Source of the DNA: Annona cherimola
Lineage: Eukaryota; Streptophyta; Magnoliopsida; Magnoliales; Annonaceae
Reading direction: 5' to 3'
Assembly (NCBI GenBank): GCA_030490835.1
Contig: CM059973.1
Location: 86,377,141-86,441,140, forward strand
Length of the DNA stretch: 64,000 bases
In this document: one piece after another, positions 1 to 19,538 of the stretch
How positions within the stretch are numbered: the first letter of the stretch is position 1
Layout of the letters: the number at the start of each line of letters is the position of its first letter
Translations under genes and position numbers: made by a program
The notes under the pieces: generated by a model
What the model was told of the DNA's origin: nothing
What the model saw: only the letters and a program-made list of their open reading frames with translations
Database searches by the model: none

Positions 1-699
1 ATGTGATGAAATAACGATAAGGAACGATTGAAACAAGTTGTATGAAAAATAAAATAAAGTAAATACCAATGGTTGACTACAGCATGAAAAATACCACAGC
101 CACCAACTCAGATAACCCCATTTGGCATTATGTGTTAGAATTTTAAAACTTGTATGGGAAGCAAATATATATATATATATGTATGAAAAATGAAAAATAA
201 GTTAATTATTTTTAAAGATCGAGAGATGGCAAGAATGGAAAATTTTATCTCACCCTACGAGGAAAGAGGCCTAAGTTCCCCGTAAGATCAACCTCCCATC
301 CCACCTAATAAATATAAAAAAAATATCAGCCTTCGATTCCTGCCTTGGAAGTCGCCATTAATCATACAAGTCAATTCAAAACTAATTCCTGGCCATGCTC
401 TCCCTCATCCATTTATCATTTTAGACAGCATGTGGAGTTGTGGACGTTATTATTTGGTGCATTGAGCACCGTACGAGACACCAAACGTAAAAAGAATAAT
501 AATAAGAGAAACACGACCAAAAAGAGAATAAAGAGAGATAAAATAATTTTAAGATAAAACACAGTTAAAGATCCAAGGTGTAATCAAATGGATAAATAAT
601 ATTTTTCTAGAAGGTGGGAAATGATATATTTTCTCTGAAAAAAGGGTCTTTCAATGATTTTCCGCGCAAAACCGGTTTCATTGAGAATTTCTCCCCAAC
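1..699. other. Intergenic AT-rich DNA upstream of VPS4
   Basis: No gene is supported here. The stretch is AT-rich with a short (TA)n run near 166-180. The short open frames in it show no family resemblance and start in low-complexity sequence. The region becomes GC- and CT-rich from about 700 onward, where the VPS4 promoter and leader probably begin. Confidence 0.5.
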
Positions 700-1465
700 A
701 GCAACCATCTCCCACCAATTTTGATGGGCCGCCAGGCCCTCGGTGGGCCCCACGCGCACGCCAAATCCGGATTCCTTCCTCCTCCTCTTCCTCTACCTTC
801 CTCCAAGATAAATTTCTCATGTCGCCAACGTTTCGCTTCTATTCGTCGCATTTGGCAATTTCTTCACCGAGCCGGAGAATTTCTTTTTGCTGGCGATTCG
901 TATTTCGTAGGTTTCCCTTCGCAATATCTCGCCGATCGATTCTGCGATTGTGGGAAGGAAAGAAAAGTCTTGCTCTTTGATCTCCAATCGTGTCCTTTTT
1001 TCTCCGGGGAAAGGGCTTCCGCCGCGTTTATCTCGTCTGGAACTGTAAGAAGCTCGAAATCTCTCCCCGTACAGTAAATATTTCTGGCTTTCTGATCTCT
1101 TATTGTATACTTTTGGAGGATACAAGTGTGTGCAGAGAATTTCGGATCAGTTAAACGGGAAAGGAAGCTTTTTATCTGATTTCTTCTATTCTGCCAGAAA
1201 GATTCTGGCAGTTCATTGAATGATTCTCAAGGCAAATGATTTTTTTGCTGTTTGTCTCGATCACGAATAGAAAAGTTGCAATTTTGCTTTTGAATCTCTG
1301 TCCTGACAGTTGGAACACGTCGAGCAAAGATTTGTCTTTTAGATTGATCGCTTGGAATCAGGTTCCATAGTTATTGCCTGTAAAGGGATATTGCTCTTCT
1401 TCGTGGGGCTGTTTAGTCTGGTGCCCTTGAGTGCTATATTTCTATGCAAGTGATTGGCTGGTAAG
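700..1465 (+). promoter_or_regulatory. Probable VPS4 promoter and 5' leader
   Basis: A GC-rich patch (about 725-770) is followed by a CT-rich tract (about 775-805), typical of plant transcription starts and leaders. A good splice donor (ACT then GTAAGA, GT at 1045) suggests a 5' UTR intron ending shortly before the ATG at 1466. I could not pick one acceptor with confidence. No clear TATA box is visible. The boundaries are inference. Confidence 0.4.
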
Positions 1466-9068
<7,603 letters not shown>

Positions 9069-11014
9069 TGGATATGCCAACCTTTTGATACTGTTATTGT
9101 ATTTAAATGGTGGGACTACTGATGTTATTTCAAAATATGGATGTAAATTCCCCACTGATGTGGGAACCGTCTCGAACTGGACCTGTAATCATTAGTGTTA
9201 ACGAGAAGGAGCAGATTGTTTATGACTTGAATTCCTCTCTTCTTTCCTTGCTAGAAACAGGATACATGTAACAGACAGCATCGAATCATCTGTGCTAGGC
9301 CATATGCATGGAAGAATAACAACAAACTAGATCTCTTTTCACATGGATATTCAGATTTTTTGTTTTGGCATGAGATCCAGCGAGCAGCCGCAGATCATGT
9401 GTAGATGAAAGTTTAAAAGACAGATCGCTTGTTGATGGAGGTTGTTCGATGACCATTATTAACCGGCATAGTAAATTTTCTCTCATTTCTCTAAGGGTGC
9501 AATGTGGTCATTCATAACCGAAATCCGACTGACCTTACTGGGTTTTTAATGAACGCAGATTAGGACAGTATTCACATTATAGGGTAGCGACAACGTGCAG
9601 TATTGAGTAATAGGTTATATCGGTTAGCATGTTAAATAATATTTGATGATAAGTATGCTAACCAATGTAGCTTACTACATAATAATGATGACCTGCTCAC
9701 GACAACAATGTCGATATTGTCTTGATTGGTGTTCATTTTTAACTATGGTTGTGTTGGATTTTTAATAATTTGTTCTCCAAAAATCAGGTTGAACTCAACT
9801 TAGTTTTCAAAAGTAGGTTAGCATAAGCCGGGAGGGTATGACAAACTAACTTGACATGTGTACGACAAAACTAACCTTAGATGTGGATGTGTTTGGTAAA
9901 TGATAAAACTTTTACATAAAAAGTTTTCTATTTAAAAAATTTTGAAATAAAAGAATGATATGATATGATAAGAGTAATGATAATGATGAGAAGTACAGAG
10001 AATAAAGTTAAAATATATAGTTTAGTTATATAAGTAGTTATGGTGAAATTATTGCAAAATAAAGTAATTGTATATATAGGTGTAAATAAGTAAGTAAAAA
10101 TAGGTATTTGTGGAGATTTAAAAGTTTTATTTCGAAAATTTTGGTTTGAAAAACTTTTGAACTAAACGAGAAATAATATTCTTAGCTTGGGGCAACAGGA
10201 ACTCTTATTAGCTCGGATGCATTTATATATTTTTAAAAATTTTAAATTTTTTTATAAAAACATGGAGCCAAGTGTGTTTAATGCATATTAAATTTCATAA
10301 TTTTTGGATATATGGAGAATTTAAAAAATCGATAGTTTTGGGGTGAAATACTTATTTTACGGGATTGTTTGCTCGTTCGGTTCGGTTTAATTTGATGGCT
10401 TATTTCTTATTTTTGTTTAATTTTAAGTCGTTCGCAAATATAACCCACGTCTGAACGAACTTACGCAACCATCCTTATTTTAAGAAAATCATTATAAATT
10501 ATTTTAAGAAAATCGTTATAAATATTTTACGCTATTTTAGATTAGAAAAAGGCTACAAAACTTGCGCGTATTCTAGATCTTTTATACTTATGTTGCTATT
10601 TACATTGTTTTGTTTTTATTTTTACATTGTTTAGATATATTTATAAAAAATGTAGTCTGGAAATACTCGAAACATCTAGACATCAATAGTTGCTTTTAAT
10701 TAAGAAGAAAAGTGTTTCTTTCGAAATTTCAGAAAACTGACAAGGGTATTTTAGTCTTTTCGATATTATTCATATTCCAGCACCAGCTATATCAAATATA
10801 ATTTAGGGCGAATTTATTGAATTTAAATGATCAAATATAATTATTATTTAAAGCATATCAAAGTGACTTCGGCTATTTATCAGCTTCATCAGCAAATCAG
10901 TCATTATCTAATACGCTCTAAATGAATCAAACACTGCCAACGGCCCGATAGTCCTTATATTAGTAATAATATTAATATTTTATCGGCATAAATAGCTGAA
11001 ATCCTGCACCTAAC
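9069..11014. other. VPS4 3' flank and intergenic DNA
   Basis: The VPS4 3' UTR probably covers roughly 9069-9270; no sharp poly(A) signal was chosen. The rest is AT-rich without a supportable gene. A decayed Harbinger-like MITE lies at about 9885-10170. Confidence 0.6.
9885..10170. mobile_element. Decayed Harbinger-like MITE
   Basis: It starts GGATGTGTTTGGTAAATG and shares the family's internal phrases such as ATGATATGATA and GAATAAAGTTAAAATA. The right end is degenerate and no clear target duplication remains. Confidence 0.6.
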
Positions 11015-11022
11015 ATTCACCC

Positions 11023-11243
11023 ACAAGTGGGTAATCCTGGGTTCGAATCTCCTCAGCAGTATTTTTGAAGTGGTGGCGTTGCAAGTCTTCTCAAGTTTGT
11101 GGGAGCCGTCCACCTGTGTAAAAGTTTAAAAATAGTAGATAATTATTAACAAATTGTAAGAATGTCTCCTAATTTAATTGTAATACCAGTTGAAATTGTA
11201 ATGTATGAATATTCTTCAAAAAAAAAAAAAAAAAAAAAAAAAA
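11023..11243 (+). mobile_element. tRNA-derived SINE, 5'-truncated, poly(A) tail
   Basis: It contains a Pol III B-box-like motif (GGGTTCGAATCTC at 11040-11052) and ends in about 24 A residues. It is flanked by 8-bp duplications ATTCACCC (11015-11022 and 11244-11251). It is homologous over its body to the fuller copy at 27061-27303, including the phrases GAAGTGGTGGCGTTGCAAGT and GGAGCCGTCCACC. The A-box part is missing, so it inserted as a truncated copy. Confidence 0.88.
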
Positions 11244-11251
11244 ATTCACCC

Positions 11252-11742
11252 CTCCCTTTCTACAGTCACAGCCCAGCTGCCTCTTGTCTCTCCCATTGTC
11301 TTACCCATCGCGGGGTCACCGGCTTGCCTGTCGCCGCCGCCGCTTCTTTGCTCTCTCTCGCTCTCACTGCTTTTCCCTTCCCTTCCGACCTGCCATCTCG
11401 CCGCCGCCGGCGTTTGTTTCTGCCGCCTCTCAGATTCCGTGTTCTCCTCCCTCTTTGGTTTTTTCACTGTCCCTGTCCCTGTTTGTCTCTCCCCTCCATT
11501 ATCGGAGTCACTGCCTCTTCCATCTCCGTTCTCCAGCCATCGTCGGCTGCTATTTTCGGTATCCGCTGCTCTGGTTGTCACTTTTCCTTCCCATTTTTTC
11601 CCTTTTTCTTTCTTTTTACTCCTCTTCCGCTTCTCCCTTTCCCTATTCAATGTAATTCCTTGTCCACCACTTCAGCAGCTCATCTTCGACCTTTGGTGTC
11701 CAGCGACGTGCTCGGACGACGTGCTCCTGCTCGAAAACGAAG
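11252..11742 (+). other. CT-rich, GC-rich block ending at a splice donor
   Basis: About 490 bp of strongly pyrimidine-biased sequence, much richer in GC than its surroundings, ends at a good donor (GAAG then GTATGC, GT at 743 of this kb). It looks like a 5' UTR or non-coding first exon. The long open frames through it are a consequence of CT bias; their protein is low-complexity and I do not call them coding. It may be an alternative leader of the gene ending at 17201 or part of a transposon; neither is shown. Confidence 0.35.
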
Positions 11743-12478
11743 GTATGCAATACGCATGATCTTTTTTTTGTTGTATTTTTATTTTATATATATTTTAAAA
11801 TCCTTTTAACAGTTGTTTCCTTTTTATCTATTTTCGTTGTATCCCTTTTATCAGTCGTATTTTTTGAGAAATATTACAATGTTTTACAGTTTTAGTAACT
11901 GCTTTTTGGGAGAAATTATAATGTTGCTGTTTTGTTGAATTTGGGATTATTTATTTAGTTTTCTTCTCTTGTTAAAATTATTTTACAATACGCACATGGT
12001 TTTTGAGGTTTTTGTTGAGCTTTTGTTGCCATCAATATTTCTTGAATCGATTCGTATAATTACAGGTGTGAATGTAGCTAAAAATGTTGCCATTTTGTAT
12101 GATTTCTTGCCAGGTTGTGAAATGGCGGCGGCTGACTTGCTGTAAACTTATTGTTGATTGCTGTTGAGAATTTAACTAGTTAAACGGGTTTTTTATGTAT
12201 AATTTTTACATGTTAAACAGGTTATTCAGAGCTTCATCTAAATTCAAACAAGGCGTGTACGTGTTTGATGAGTTTTTTGGATGTTAATTAATGTTGGTTG
12301 TGAAATTTCGACAGGTGAAACAGGTTGGTTACATATCATTTTGTTTGATTGAGAAATTTCTGCGTATTAAACAGATTATTTGGAGCTTGAAATTGTGTTT
12401 GGTTGTAGAATTTTCTCAATTCAATCAGGTTGTTTATACGTTTGATGGGTTACTTGGATATTTATTTATGTTTGGTTG
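11743..12478. other. AT-rich non-coding DNA with degenerate repeats
   Basis: No gene is supported. From about 12290 a degenerate tandem theme recurs (TTGGTTGTGAAATTT then CAGGTGAAACAGGTTG), with related copies near 12400 and after the SINE near 12630-12780. Confidence 0.5.
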
Positions 12479-12627
12479 GTGTTCCCGGCGCAGTTGGAAA
12501 CACCTGTTGGCATTTGTGTGAGCCACCCAGGGTCGAATCCCTGCTATAAGCATGTCTTCCCTCCCTTCCCCTGTTTGTAATCTCACCGCCCACCACCGCT
12601 CCTCGACCCCAAAAAAAAAAAAAAAAA
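12479..12627 (+). mobile_element. Second SINE family, 149 bp, with TSD
   Basis: It begins GTGTTCCCGGCGCAGTTGG, a tRNA-like start with an A-box-like GGCGCAGTTGG, and carries a B-box-like GGGTCGAATCC at about 12530. It ends in about 17 A residues. Perfect 9-bp duplications GTTTGGTTG flank it (12470-12478 and 12628-12636). It is unrelated in its body to the SINEs at 11023 and 27061, so it is a second family. Confidence 0.88.
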
Positions 12628-12636
12628 GTTTGGTTG

Positions 12637-13589
12637 TGAAATTTTAACAAGTGAAATAGTTTGCTTACATATCGACTGCTGTTTGACTCTGAAATTTCTA
12701 CTTGTCAAACAGGTTGTGTCAATGTGCTGTTTCACCTGAACAAGTTTTTTAGCTATTCAAGTTCAACAGGTTGTGTATTATTTATAGGTCTTTTTAAGAA
12801 ATATTCAACTGCAGCAGATTATGCACCATTTGGAAGTTCAACAAAATTTTCCTACATGTTGTTGGTTTTGGAAGTTCATAAATAATATATATGTTTTGAA
12901 GATGTGATGTATTCATTGGTTTTATTCATCATATTATTTTTTGATCTCCATATAATTCCTTGATATTTCTATTTTACTAAGAAGTTCCTTTCACAATATA
13001 GCCTAATTGTTCTCACTTGAAGTACTATATTGTTTCAGTAATTTGATCTATTTGTTAACCTGATTTTCAACCTGATCCAAACTGAATTTTATAAGGTTAT
13101 TTTAGGGTTGGATTGAGGTTTGAAAAATAGTCAATCCGACCCAATTTGCATCTAAGTGCAACTTAGTTTGTGGGTACCCTAAATTGGGTAGGGTCGGTTC
13201 CAGAATTGCTACTCACGGGGTCACTTTTTTTTTTTCTACCTAAAAATGCCTGTTTGAATTTGGGTAAGGTCGATTCTGAGGGTTAGGTACCGGGTTCCTA
13301 CTTGGATTGCATGTGTTAATATATAATATGATACGTGAAATGTATCCAACTTTTATACATCCCATCCTACCATGTTGGTAGGATGTTCTAGTTTCAGCCC
13401 GCCTTAATGATTTTGTCAAATTCAATTTGTCTATTGTATTCAATACTATTTGTTGTACTAAAAGAACTCTAGTTTTTATGAACACATTGGGCCATTTGGC
13501 CTTTTTATTTGGAGGGTGGTGTTTATAAAAGATCTAATGCGGTTTAGTTGAATTGTAAAAGAGCCAAATAAGATCAGAAATTGGAGAGG
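12637..13589. other. Non-coding AT-rich DNA
   Basis: No gene is supported. 13080-13300 carries GGGTTGG- and GGGTAGGGTCGG-type phrases resembling the hAT-like elements elsewhere in the window, but I could not find paired ends or a target duplication. Confidence 0.45.
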
Positions 13590-14172
13590 CATCCTCGAGC
13601 TAAGCGAACACACCACCCCCTCCCTCGACTTACCCTCTCTACTCTAGATCTCTTGCTCCCTCCACATCTCTATGAGTAGCAGCTGGCCACAAACCCTTCT
13701 GTCCTTCGATTTTTGTTTTTCACCACCCTAGCAGTCGCAAGTTGCGACTAACGAACGATAGCATCTTTGCCATTGCCTCCGAAATTATTGTTGGCGTCTC
13801 CTCCCAAATCTCTGCCCTTGTCTCTTCCCACATGTCTGTCCTCATGTCCTCCTATCTCCGGCTATTGATTCTTCCTGTCCTCTCCTTCATCTTCGTTGAG
13901 CTTCATGCTCTGCAACCTGTTAGCTACTAAGCTTTTCCTATGCTCTGATTGTATTCGTCTCCTCTCTCTGTGTTGTTGAACATCTCTCCCGTTGCCATCT
14001 CTCTTCCAGCACTGTCTCCTACTGTCCCTGTCTCCTCTCCTAGTGTTGTCTTCTATTGTCTCCATCCCCTCTCCCATCCATTCCTTGCTTGAAGCATCCC
14101 ATTGCAGCCATCTCCTCCATCTTTATCCTCCCATCTCTGTGTTTTCTCTCCAGCAAGGCTACAACTATCTTG
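13590..14172 (+). other. Second CT-rich block ending at a splice donor
   Basis: Pyrimidine-rich, GC-rich stretch that ends CTTG then GTAAGT (GT at 14173-14174), a strong donor. Like the block at 11252-11742 it resembles a non-coding 5' exon, and its last open frame is phase-compatible with the exon at 15667. I found no ATG in that frame. It may be a leader exon or unrelated. Confidence 0.35.
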
Positions 14173-14577
14173 GTAAGTTTTTGTTTTTTTTCATTTGTGT
14201 TTGTTTGTTTTTTGGCCACATTTAACCCTGCAACTATGCTTTATTTATTTCTTTTGGAACTGCTTCTCCCCTTTTCTTTGTTTGAGTAGCTTACCATGTT
14301 CAAATCGCTGAACATGTGTCTTTGGGGTTTTGTTCACACATTTGATGCATTTTTTTGTGGTAATTTTCTAAATTTTTCTCTTTTTAATTCATTTCTAATA
14401 ATTCTAGGAACCAATTGAAGTATAGTATTTCATGCTGTTTTATATTTTACTTGAATTAGTGTACAATTGTTGGTTTATTATTGGTTTCTAGTGCACCAAA
14501 AAAACTGATTTGTACACCAATGCATGATAATATCATTCTACGGCTTGACAGCTCTGTCCTCGGGTTAATAAGATGAT

Positions 14578-14979
14578 GAGAGATGATTCTATTAGCCCGG
14601 GCTAAGTAAATGTCCTGCTTAACTCACATAAAAAAACTCATTTACAATAATTTTTTTTTAGTTTTTTCTTCATAAATTTGTTTATCTAAGTGTATTTAAC
14701 ATATAAACCAAGTTTTACCATTTTTGGATATGTGTTTTTTTTTTTTTTAGATTTTTAAAGATAAGAGTATTTTAAATACATATATACGCACAAATGCTTA
14801 AAAATCTCCAAAAAATATATAAACATATCCAAAAATGCTAAAACTTGATTTATATGTTAAATACACTTAGATAAATATGTGTCTAAAGAAAAAATTATAA
14901 AAAGAGTTGTTGTAAATGAGTTTTTTGAAGTGGGCTAAGTGGGACATTTGTTTAGCCCAAACTAATAGGATCACTCTTC
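14578..14979. mobile_element. Long-TIR Mutator-like MITE, 402 bp
   Basis: Ends read GAGAGATGATTCTATTAG and CTAATAGGATCACTCTTC, followed inward by AGCCCGGGCTAAG-type motifs and long AT-rich inverted arms. Perfect 9-bp duplications TAAGATGAT lie at 14569-14577 and 14980-14988. It is one of five copies of one family (also 28937, 53628, 54006, 54769). There is no coding capacity. Confidence 0.9.
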
Positions 14980-15666
14980 TAAGATGATTTACTATAAGAT
15001 TTCTTGTGATCTGACAAGCTGTTCTGTGACTGGCATACAGGACAAGGATGAATGCTTTCAAGGCCCCCATATGAAAAGGATAGCAGGAAGATGGTTGGTT
15101 GAATATTTATGGTCGATCAGACATAACAACGAAGCACTATCACCATAATCAGTTAGAAGAAAAAAGGATGGGTAGGTAACAGCTAAATTGAATTTGTGGA
15201 ATACCAGTAGGTAATAGATAAATTGAATTCAAGGGCTAAAATTTTGATATGCTTTTAAGTGCATACGGATTAATATGCAGTCCAAAGTCTGAACATAGAC
15301 ATGTCATAAACTTGTAGGATTAATTTGGGTAGATAGACTATGGATGCATATGTTTGGCTTGGAAAAATAATCATCTGTATTTCACACGTGCAAGCTGGAT
15401 TGGATATTAAAATTTGAAAGGGTTAGCCAATGCTCCGAGTGAAGCAAAAAGTTGTGAGCAATCTGAGATGGGAATCCTCCGCTCAATAATTAAGCTGATC
15501 CAGCCATTTGGATCATTTAGATATCACGCATTTGAAGCCTACAATTTTTATGTGTATGCAAGTTAACCATCGTACTCTGCCTCCATATGAAAGTATTCTC
15601 TAGGGTAGAAAAGATTTCTCTTCTCAGTTAAAACTACTGAATTATATTTTATATGGAGCCATGCAG

Positions 15667-17201
15667 ATGATGATTGGGAATTGTGCTACGATGATGGGTT
15701 TGTTTATAAGAGGAGGAAGAAGCAACATCATGAATCATCTGCTGTTGATGCCGATTCGTCCAATTCAGAGTCCGAGGCTCAACAACGAAGGGACCGAAAG
15801 AAGATGATTTTGGTTGGGCTGAGAGAGCAATATGGGAGAGAAATTCAGCAATGGGAGAGATTGTTGGCTGCCCTCCATCAGTTAGAGAATAACACTCAAG
15901 CTGATTCATCACTACTGCCATTAACTGCATTTGAAAAATACACCCCTCAACAGATCCAAGAGGGGGAAGGTGTTTGTCAACCGTTAATCATTGATGAGAT
16001 CCTACAAAAGGTGGTAATGACGTGCAGTTTGCTCTTATGGTTTCCTTGAGTAAACTCATTTTTCTTTTCCTTACCTTTTTCTAGGAAAAGATCTGATTTC
16101 CTGATTGTGTGCTTTAGATTCCTCGCACTTTTAACCTTTTCCTCGAAGCAAACTTAATTTCTTAAATGCGTGTTGAAGTGCTTTCTTAGGTGGACCTTAA
16201 GGATTGGTGTGCCATGTGGTTGAGTTTCTCGATTAACCTCCAGGCTGAATTATGGAATATGAGGAAGGCTTTGATCAATAGCCAATTGTTGGCCTTTCGA
16301 AGGTGCTTTTTGGCTCAGGATGACTGTTCTTGTAAATATTTATTTTAAGCAGAATTTCTATTTTTTTTAATGTTGATGATGTCATAGGGGTAGAGAGTCT
16401 ACAGTTTCCAATTCTTTTTTTTTTTTTTTAGTTTTCAATTCAATTTTATTTAGTTACTATTTCATTATCATATTAATGTGGACATTCTTGTAAAGTTGGA
16501 AAAAGAATAAATGGAAGAATATTTTTTGCACATATGACTCTTGCAAGCACTATAGATGGGATTTGGAACCTCACAACCTGATCGAGCCATTTGGGGTTTC
16601 TATGATACTTTTTGTGATGTTTTCTGCATGTGTCAACGCGACTTGGATGTATTTGGATCTTGTCTAAATGCCATTTTGTGGGTTGTGCTTTATTGTATCA
16701 TAACCACTAGGTGGCCTTGGATCTAGGGTTTATTTTGTGGACTTTGAAAGAAAATTCAGCCTGGCTATTTGTTTGTCATGCTGTTGTATGCATTTAGTTT
16801 GGCAGCCTGTCCCAGGGCCGCTGTCTCTAGAGATCCCTGGTTTATTCATCAGAAAAAATGTCTCTGCCAACTATTATATGCTTTCCATTCTGTCGCCGGA
16901 AGAACAAACTTCAGAATTCTGATATCATATTAGACTTAGTAGTAGGCTTTGCCCATCTCAGAGATTATTCACAACTTGTCCTATTTTCTCTTTCCACCTG
17001 CAGGCTGAAGCTCAAGAAGCCATTCTTCAAGAATTGCTAAACCTCTGTGATTTGGCTGAAGCCTCATGTAAAGCGCAAGAAGAACATCTCAATCAATCTC
17101 TCATAGATCTTCCCATTTGGGCTAGTCCTCAGACCCTCATGGCCTCTTTGTCAGAGGTTGAAGATGGTGAAAATGGCTGTGGCAACAGCAATAATTCCTG
17201 A
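15667..17201 (+). CDS. Uncharacterised plant coiled-coil protein, 3' exons
   Basis: Two exons join in frame: 15667-16010 and 17004-17201 (stop TGA). They encode about 180 residues. The first begins with the conserved-looking DDDWELCYDDGFVYKRRKKQ, then an acidic/Ser stretch and an amphipathic helix with heptad character (DRKKMILVGLREQYGREIQQ). The second begins AEAQEAILQELLNLCDLAEA and ends in an acidic Asn/Ser tail. I recognise it as a plant-conserved protein type of unknown function, from memory only. The reading frame enters 15667 needing one base from an upstream exon, so the start lies elsewhere. One candidate is a tiny first exon ATG-G at 15168-15171 (donor GTAGGT), giving MDDDWEL and 181 aa. 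That is speculative. Confidence 0.72.
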
Positions 17202-17484
17202 ATTCCATTTCATAGGGGGACTATTCCGATAGATTGAATTGTGAAAGCTGACATTTGTTCTCTTTCTTTCCTTTTTCTTCTTTTTTCTTTTTAAATCTCT
17301 TTATTCTACAAAATGAACCGTCCTTGGCTTGTGCATGCTGCTTAGCTTTCTAGCAAACACCAAACAGCTTCATTTGCAGCTACGGTACTTCTCACCAAGA
17401 CTTCCAAGCGACAAGGCAGAAACAAAGGCCGGATGTGAGACCTTCTTGGCATTCATTCCGCTAGCAAAGAAGTATGGATCATGT

Positions 17485-17853
17485 TACTATACAATGGGTT
17501 GTTATTTAGCTAAGTAACAATCTCATATATTTGTATTTTAATATGTTTTTTTAGTTTTTAACTTTTATGTGAACCTAAGTGCATTTTATTAAAATGTCAA
17601 AATTTACTATTTTTGGATTCTTATATATTTGTAAAATTTTAAAAATGAAAATTTGTATCATTTTTCATATGCAGATGAATGTGAGATGAGTGAAATTTTG
17701 TTAAAAAATATAAGAATTTAAAAATGTTAAATTTTAATATATGAACTAAATACATTTCGGCTTATATAAGAGTGAAGAAAAAATAAAAAAAATATATTAA
17801 AAATATAAAATGCATGAGGTTAACTTAGTTAAGTAATAGCCCATTATATAGTA
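17485..17853. mobile_element. Long-TIR MITE just after the coiled-coil gene
   Basis: The ends ACTATACAATGGGTTGTTA and TAATAGCCCATTATATAGT are inverted copies, and inverted similarity continues about 120 bp inward. The interior is AT-rich. I could not settle the target duplication, so the superfamily is uncertain, though the layout matches the Mutator-like MITEs. Confidence 0.65.
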
Positions 17854-17979
17854 TCATAATCTATGAAGTGCTTCATGTATCTTTGCTTGAGGTGCTATAA
17901 AATATATATAATTTGTGCTACTCTACACTAGTTCTTAGTCTTTTTTGAGATTTCTCTAAAAAAGTAATGTGATTTTTTT

Positions 17980-18518
17980 TAGGGGTGAAAATCGAGGCGG
18001 GTTAAGGTGTGTCCAACCTTGATCCTATGTCTAAAAATCATGTTTGACATTATTTTTTATATCGAGTTGGGGCAAGGTCGGTCTAATTTTTACTTTTTTT
18101 TAAAAGGTCTCGAACCTTTACTTTTTTTTTAAAGGTCTCAAACAACTTTTGGATCAATATCGGGACAACGGGTTAGGTTATTTCATTGATATATATGTGA
18201 ATGAGATAAACCGTATGTGCAATTAAGAAATAAAAGTTTATCTATATAAGTTATAAAGTTAAATATACATTAACATAAATAATATTCACATTAATAAGTC
18301 ATAAAGTTAAATATATTTATTCAACAAAATAACATTCACATAAGTAAATTATACCTTGTAGGTCAGGGTGGGGAATGGTCGTCCCACCTCGCCACTTGGA
18401 ATTGAAGCACGGAGTTAAAATCCTGATGTTTCTCACCCTATTGGGTTGAAATTTTTGCCCCGATCTTTTGTAAAATCAGGACGGGTCAAGGGTTGATCCG
18501 ACTTTATTTTCACTCCTA
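17980..18518. mobile_element. hAT-like non-autonomous element, 539 bp
   Basis: Begins TAGGGGTGAAAATCG and ends with the inverted counterpart ATTTTCACTCCTA. The 8-bp flanks ATTTTTTT (17972-17979) and ATAATTTT (18519-18526) match at 6 of 8. TAGGG ends and 8-bp duplications suggest hAT. There is no coding capacity. Confidence 0.65.
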
Positions 18519-18964
18519 ATAATTTTTCCCGTAGGAGCATAATAAATGACTTTTCCAAGCAAGTCCTGACCATTGCTCCGATTGGGGCTTTTTTTTTTTA
18601 AAATAATAGATGTGCGATTGTTAAAAATATTTCTTTTTGGTTGTATTGACCAAAGAATATAATTAGATATTTAAACCTTCCATTGTTTTTGTCCCACGTG
18701 AATGAGAAAATAATTCTGATAATTTGGAATGCAAGAAATCATTTGCTTGCCAAAGAATATAATTTGAGGTTTAAACCTTCCATTGTTTTTTGTCCGACGT
18801 GAGTGAGGAAATAATTCTGGTAATTTGGAATAACTAATTTAAGGATCTATTAACTAAGAAGTCATTTGATTTCTCTTCGTTCAATAAGTCAGTCATATGC
18901 CTGCTGAGATCTATAGCATTGTTTTAAACACAATAACATATCATTCTATTTACTAGGTATGTTA

Positions 18965-19143
18965 GGGCGTGTTCCAAATAATATAATATTCTTGGATGGA
19001 ATCAGTATTTCCGATGAGAATCTAATGATGTATATTGAGAATGAGTAAAGTTGTATTAAAAATCGAAAAAGCTATATTGAAAATTGAAAATTGAAAATAG
19101 TGATACGAAAATCGAAAAATCTCGTATCATTTGGATCATGTTT
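18965..19143. mobile_element. Harbinger-like MITE, second family, 179 bp
   Basis: Begins GGGCGTGTTCCAAATAATA, with an inverted counterpart at the right end (ATCATTTGGATCATGTTT). TTA flanks both sides (18962-18964 and 19144-19146). It is related to the copy at 60488-60675 and more weakly to sequence near 61531. Confidence 0.65.
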
Positions 19144-19295
19144 TTAGCAATTTTCGTAATAAAATTTGAATGGAAAAAGTATACTTGTAAGTTTGGTCAA
19201 GGAAAGTATACTTCTGATTATAGAAAATAGTTATATTTGCCCAAAAAAAAAATTCGGATATTCCACATAAAATAGACTGAAAACCAGTAAATCTT

Positions 19296-19538
19296 ATGGA
19301 GAGTTGGATAAGATCACTTGATCACGATGCTCGCGAATTATACATGATATTAAATACAAGAAAGAAAAATAAAGCGATATCACCAAGACGGCAACGAGTA
19401 AAAAAAGAAAAGAACAGAAAAGGAAAAGTAAAGAAATTTAATATTCAAATAAAGGCAAATAATCTGAAGAATGTCAATAATAAGGCAAAATTTGATGGAG
19501 GGAAAATTCTGCTTCAAAGTCTAAAAATAAATAAATAA
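19296..19538 (+). other. Lys/Arg-rich 80-codon open frame, status unknown
   Basis: An ATG-initiated frame encodes MESWIRSLDHDAREL followed by a Lys/Asn/Arg-rich tail. A stop lies 9 nt upstream of the ATG. The composition is reminiscent of organelle-encoded proteins, but I cannot match it to one with confidence. It sits in an otherwise non-coding stretch with no obvious promoter or splice partners. It could be an organelle-derived fragment, an exon remnant or chance. Confidence 0.25.

Noticed and set aside
11036..11055. tRNA gene suggested by a TTCGAATC motif (also at about 12530)
   Set aside because: No cloverleaf can be completed; the motifs are B boxes of SINEs with poly(A) tails and target duplications.
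11162..11809. Open frames of up to 215 codons through the CT-rich block, both strands
   Set aside because: They arise from pyrimidine bias, begin in the SINE poly(A) tail, and translate to low-complexity Ser/Leu/Pro/Phe or Lys/Arg/Glu mixtures with no domain.
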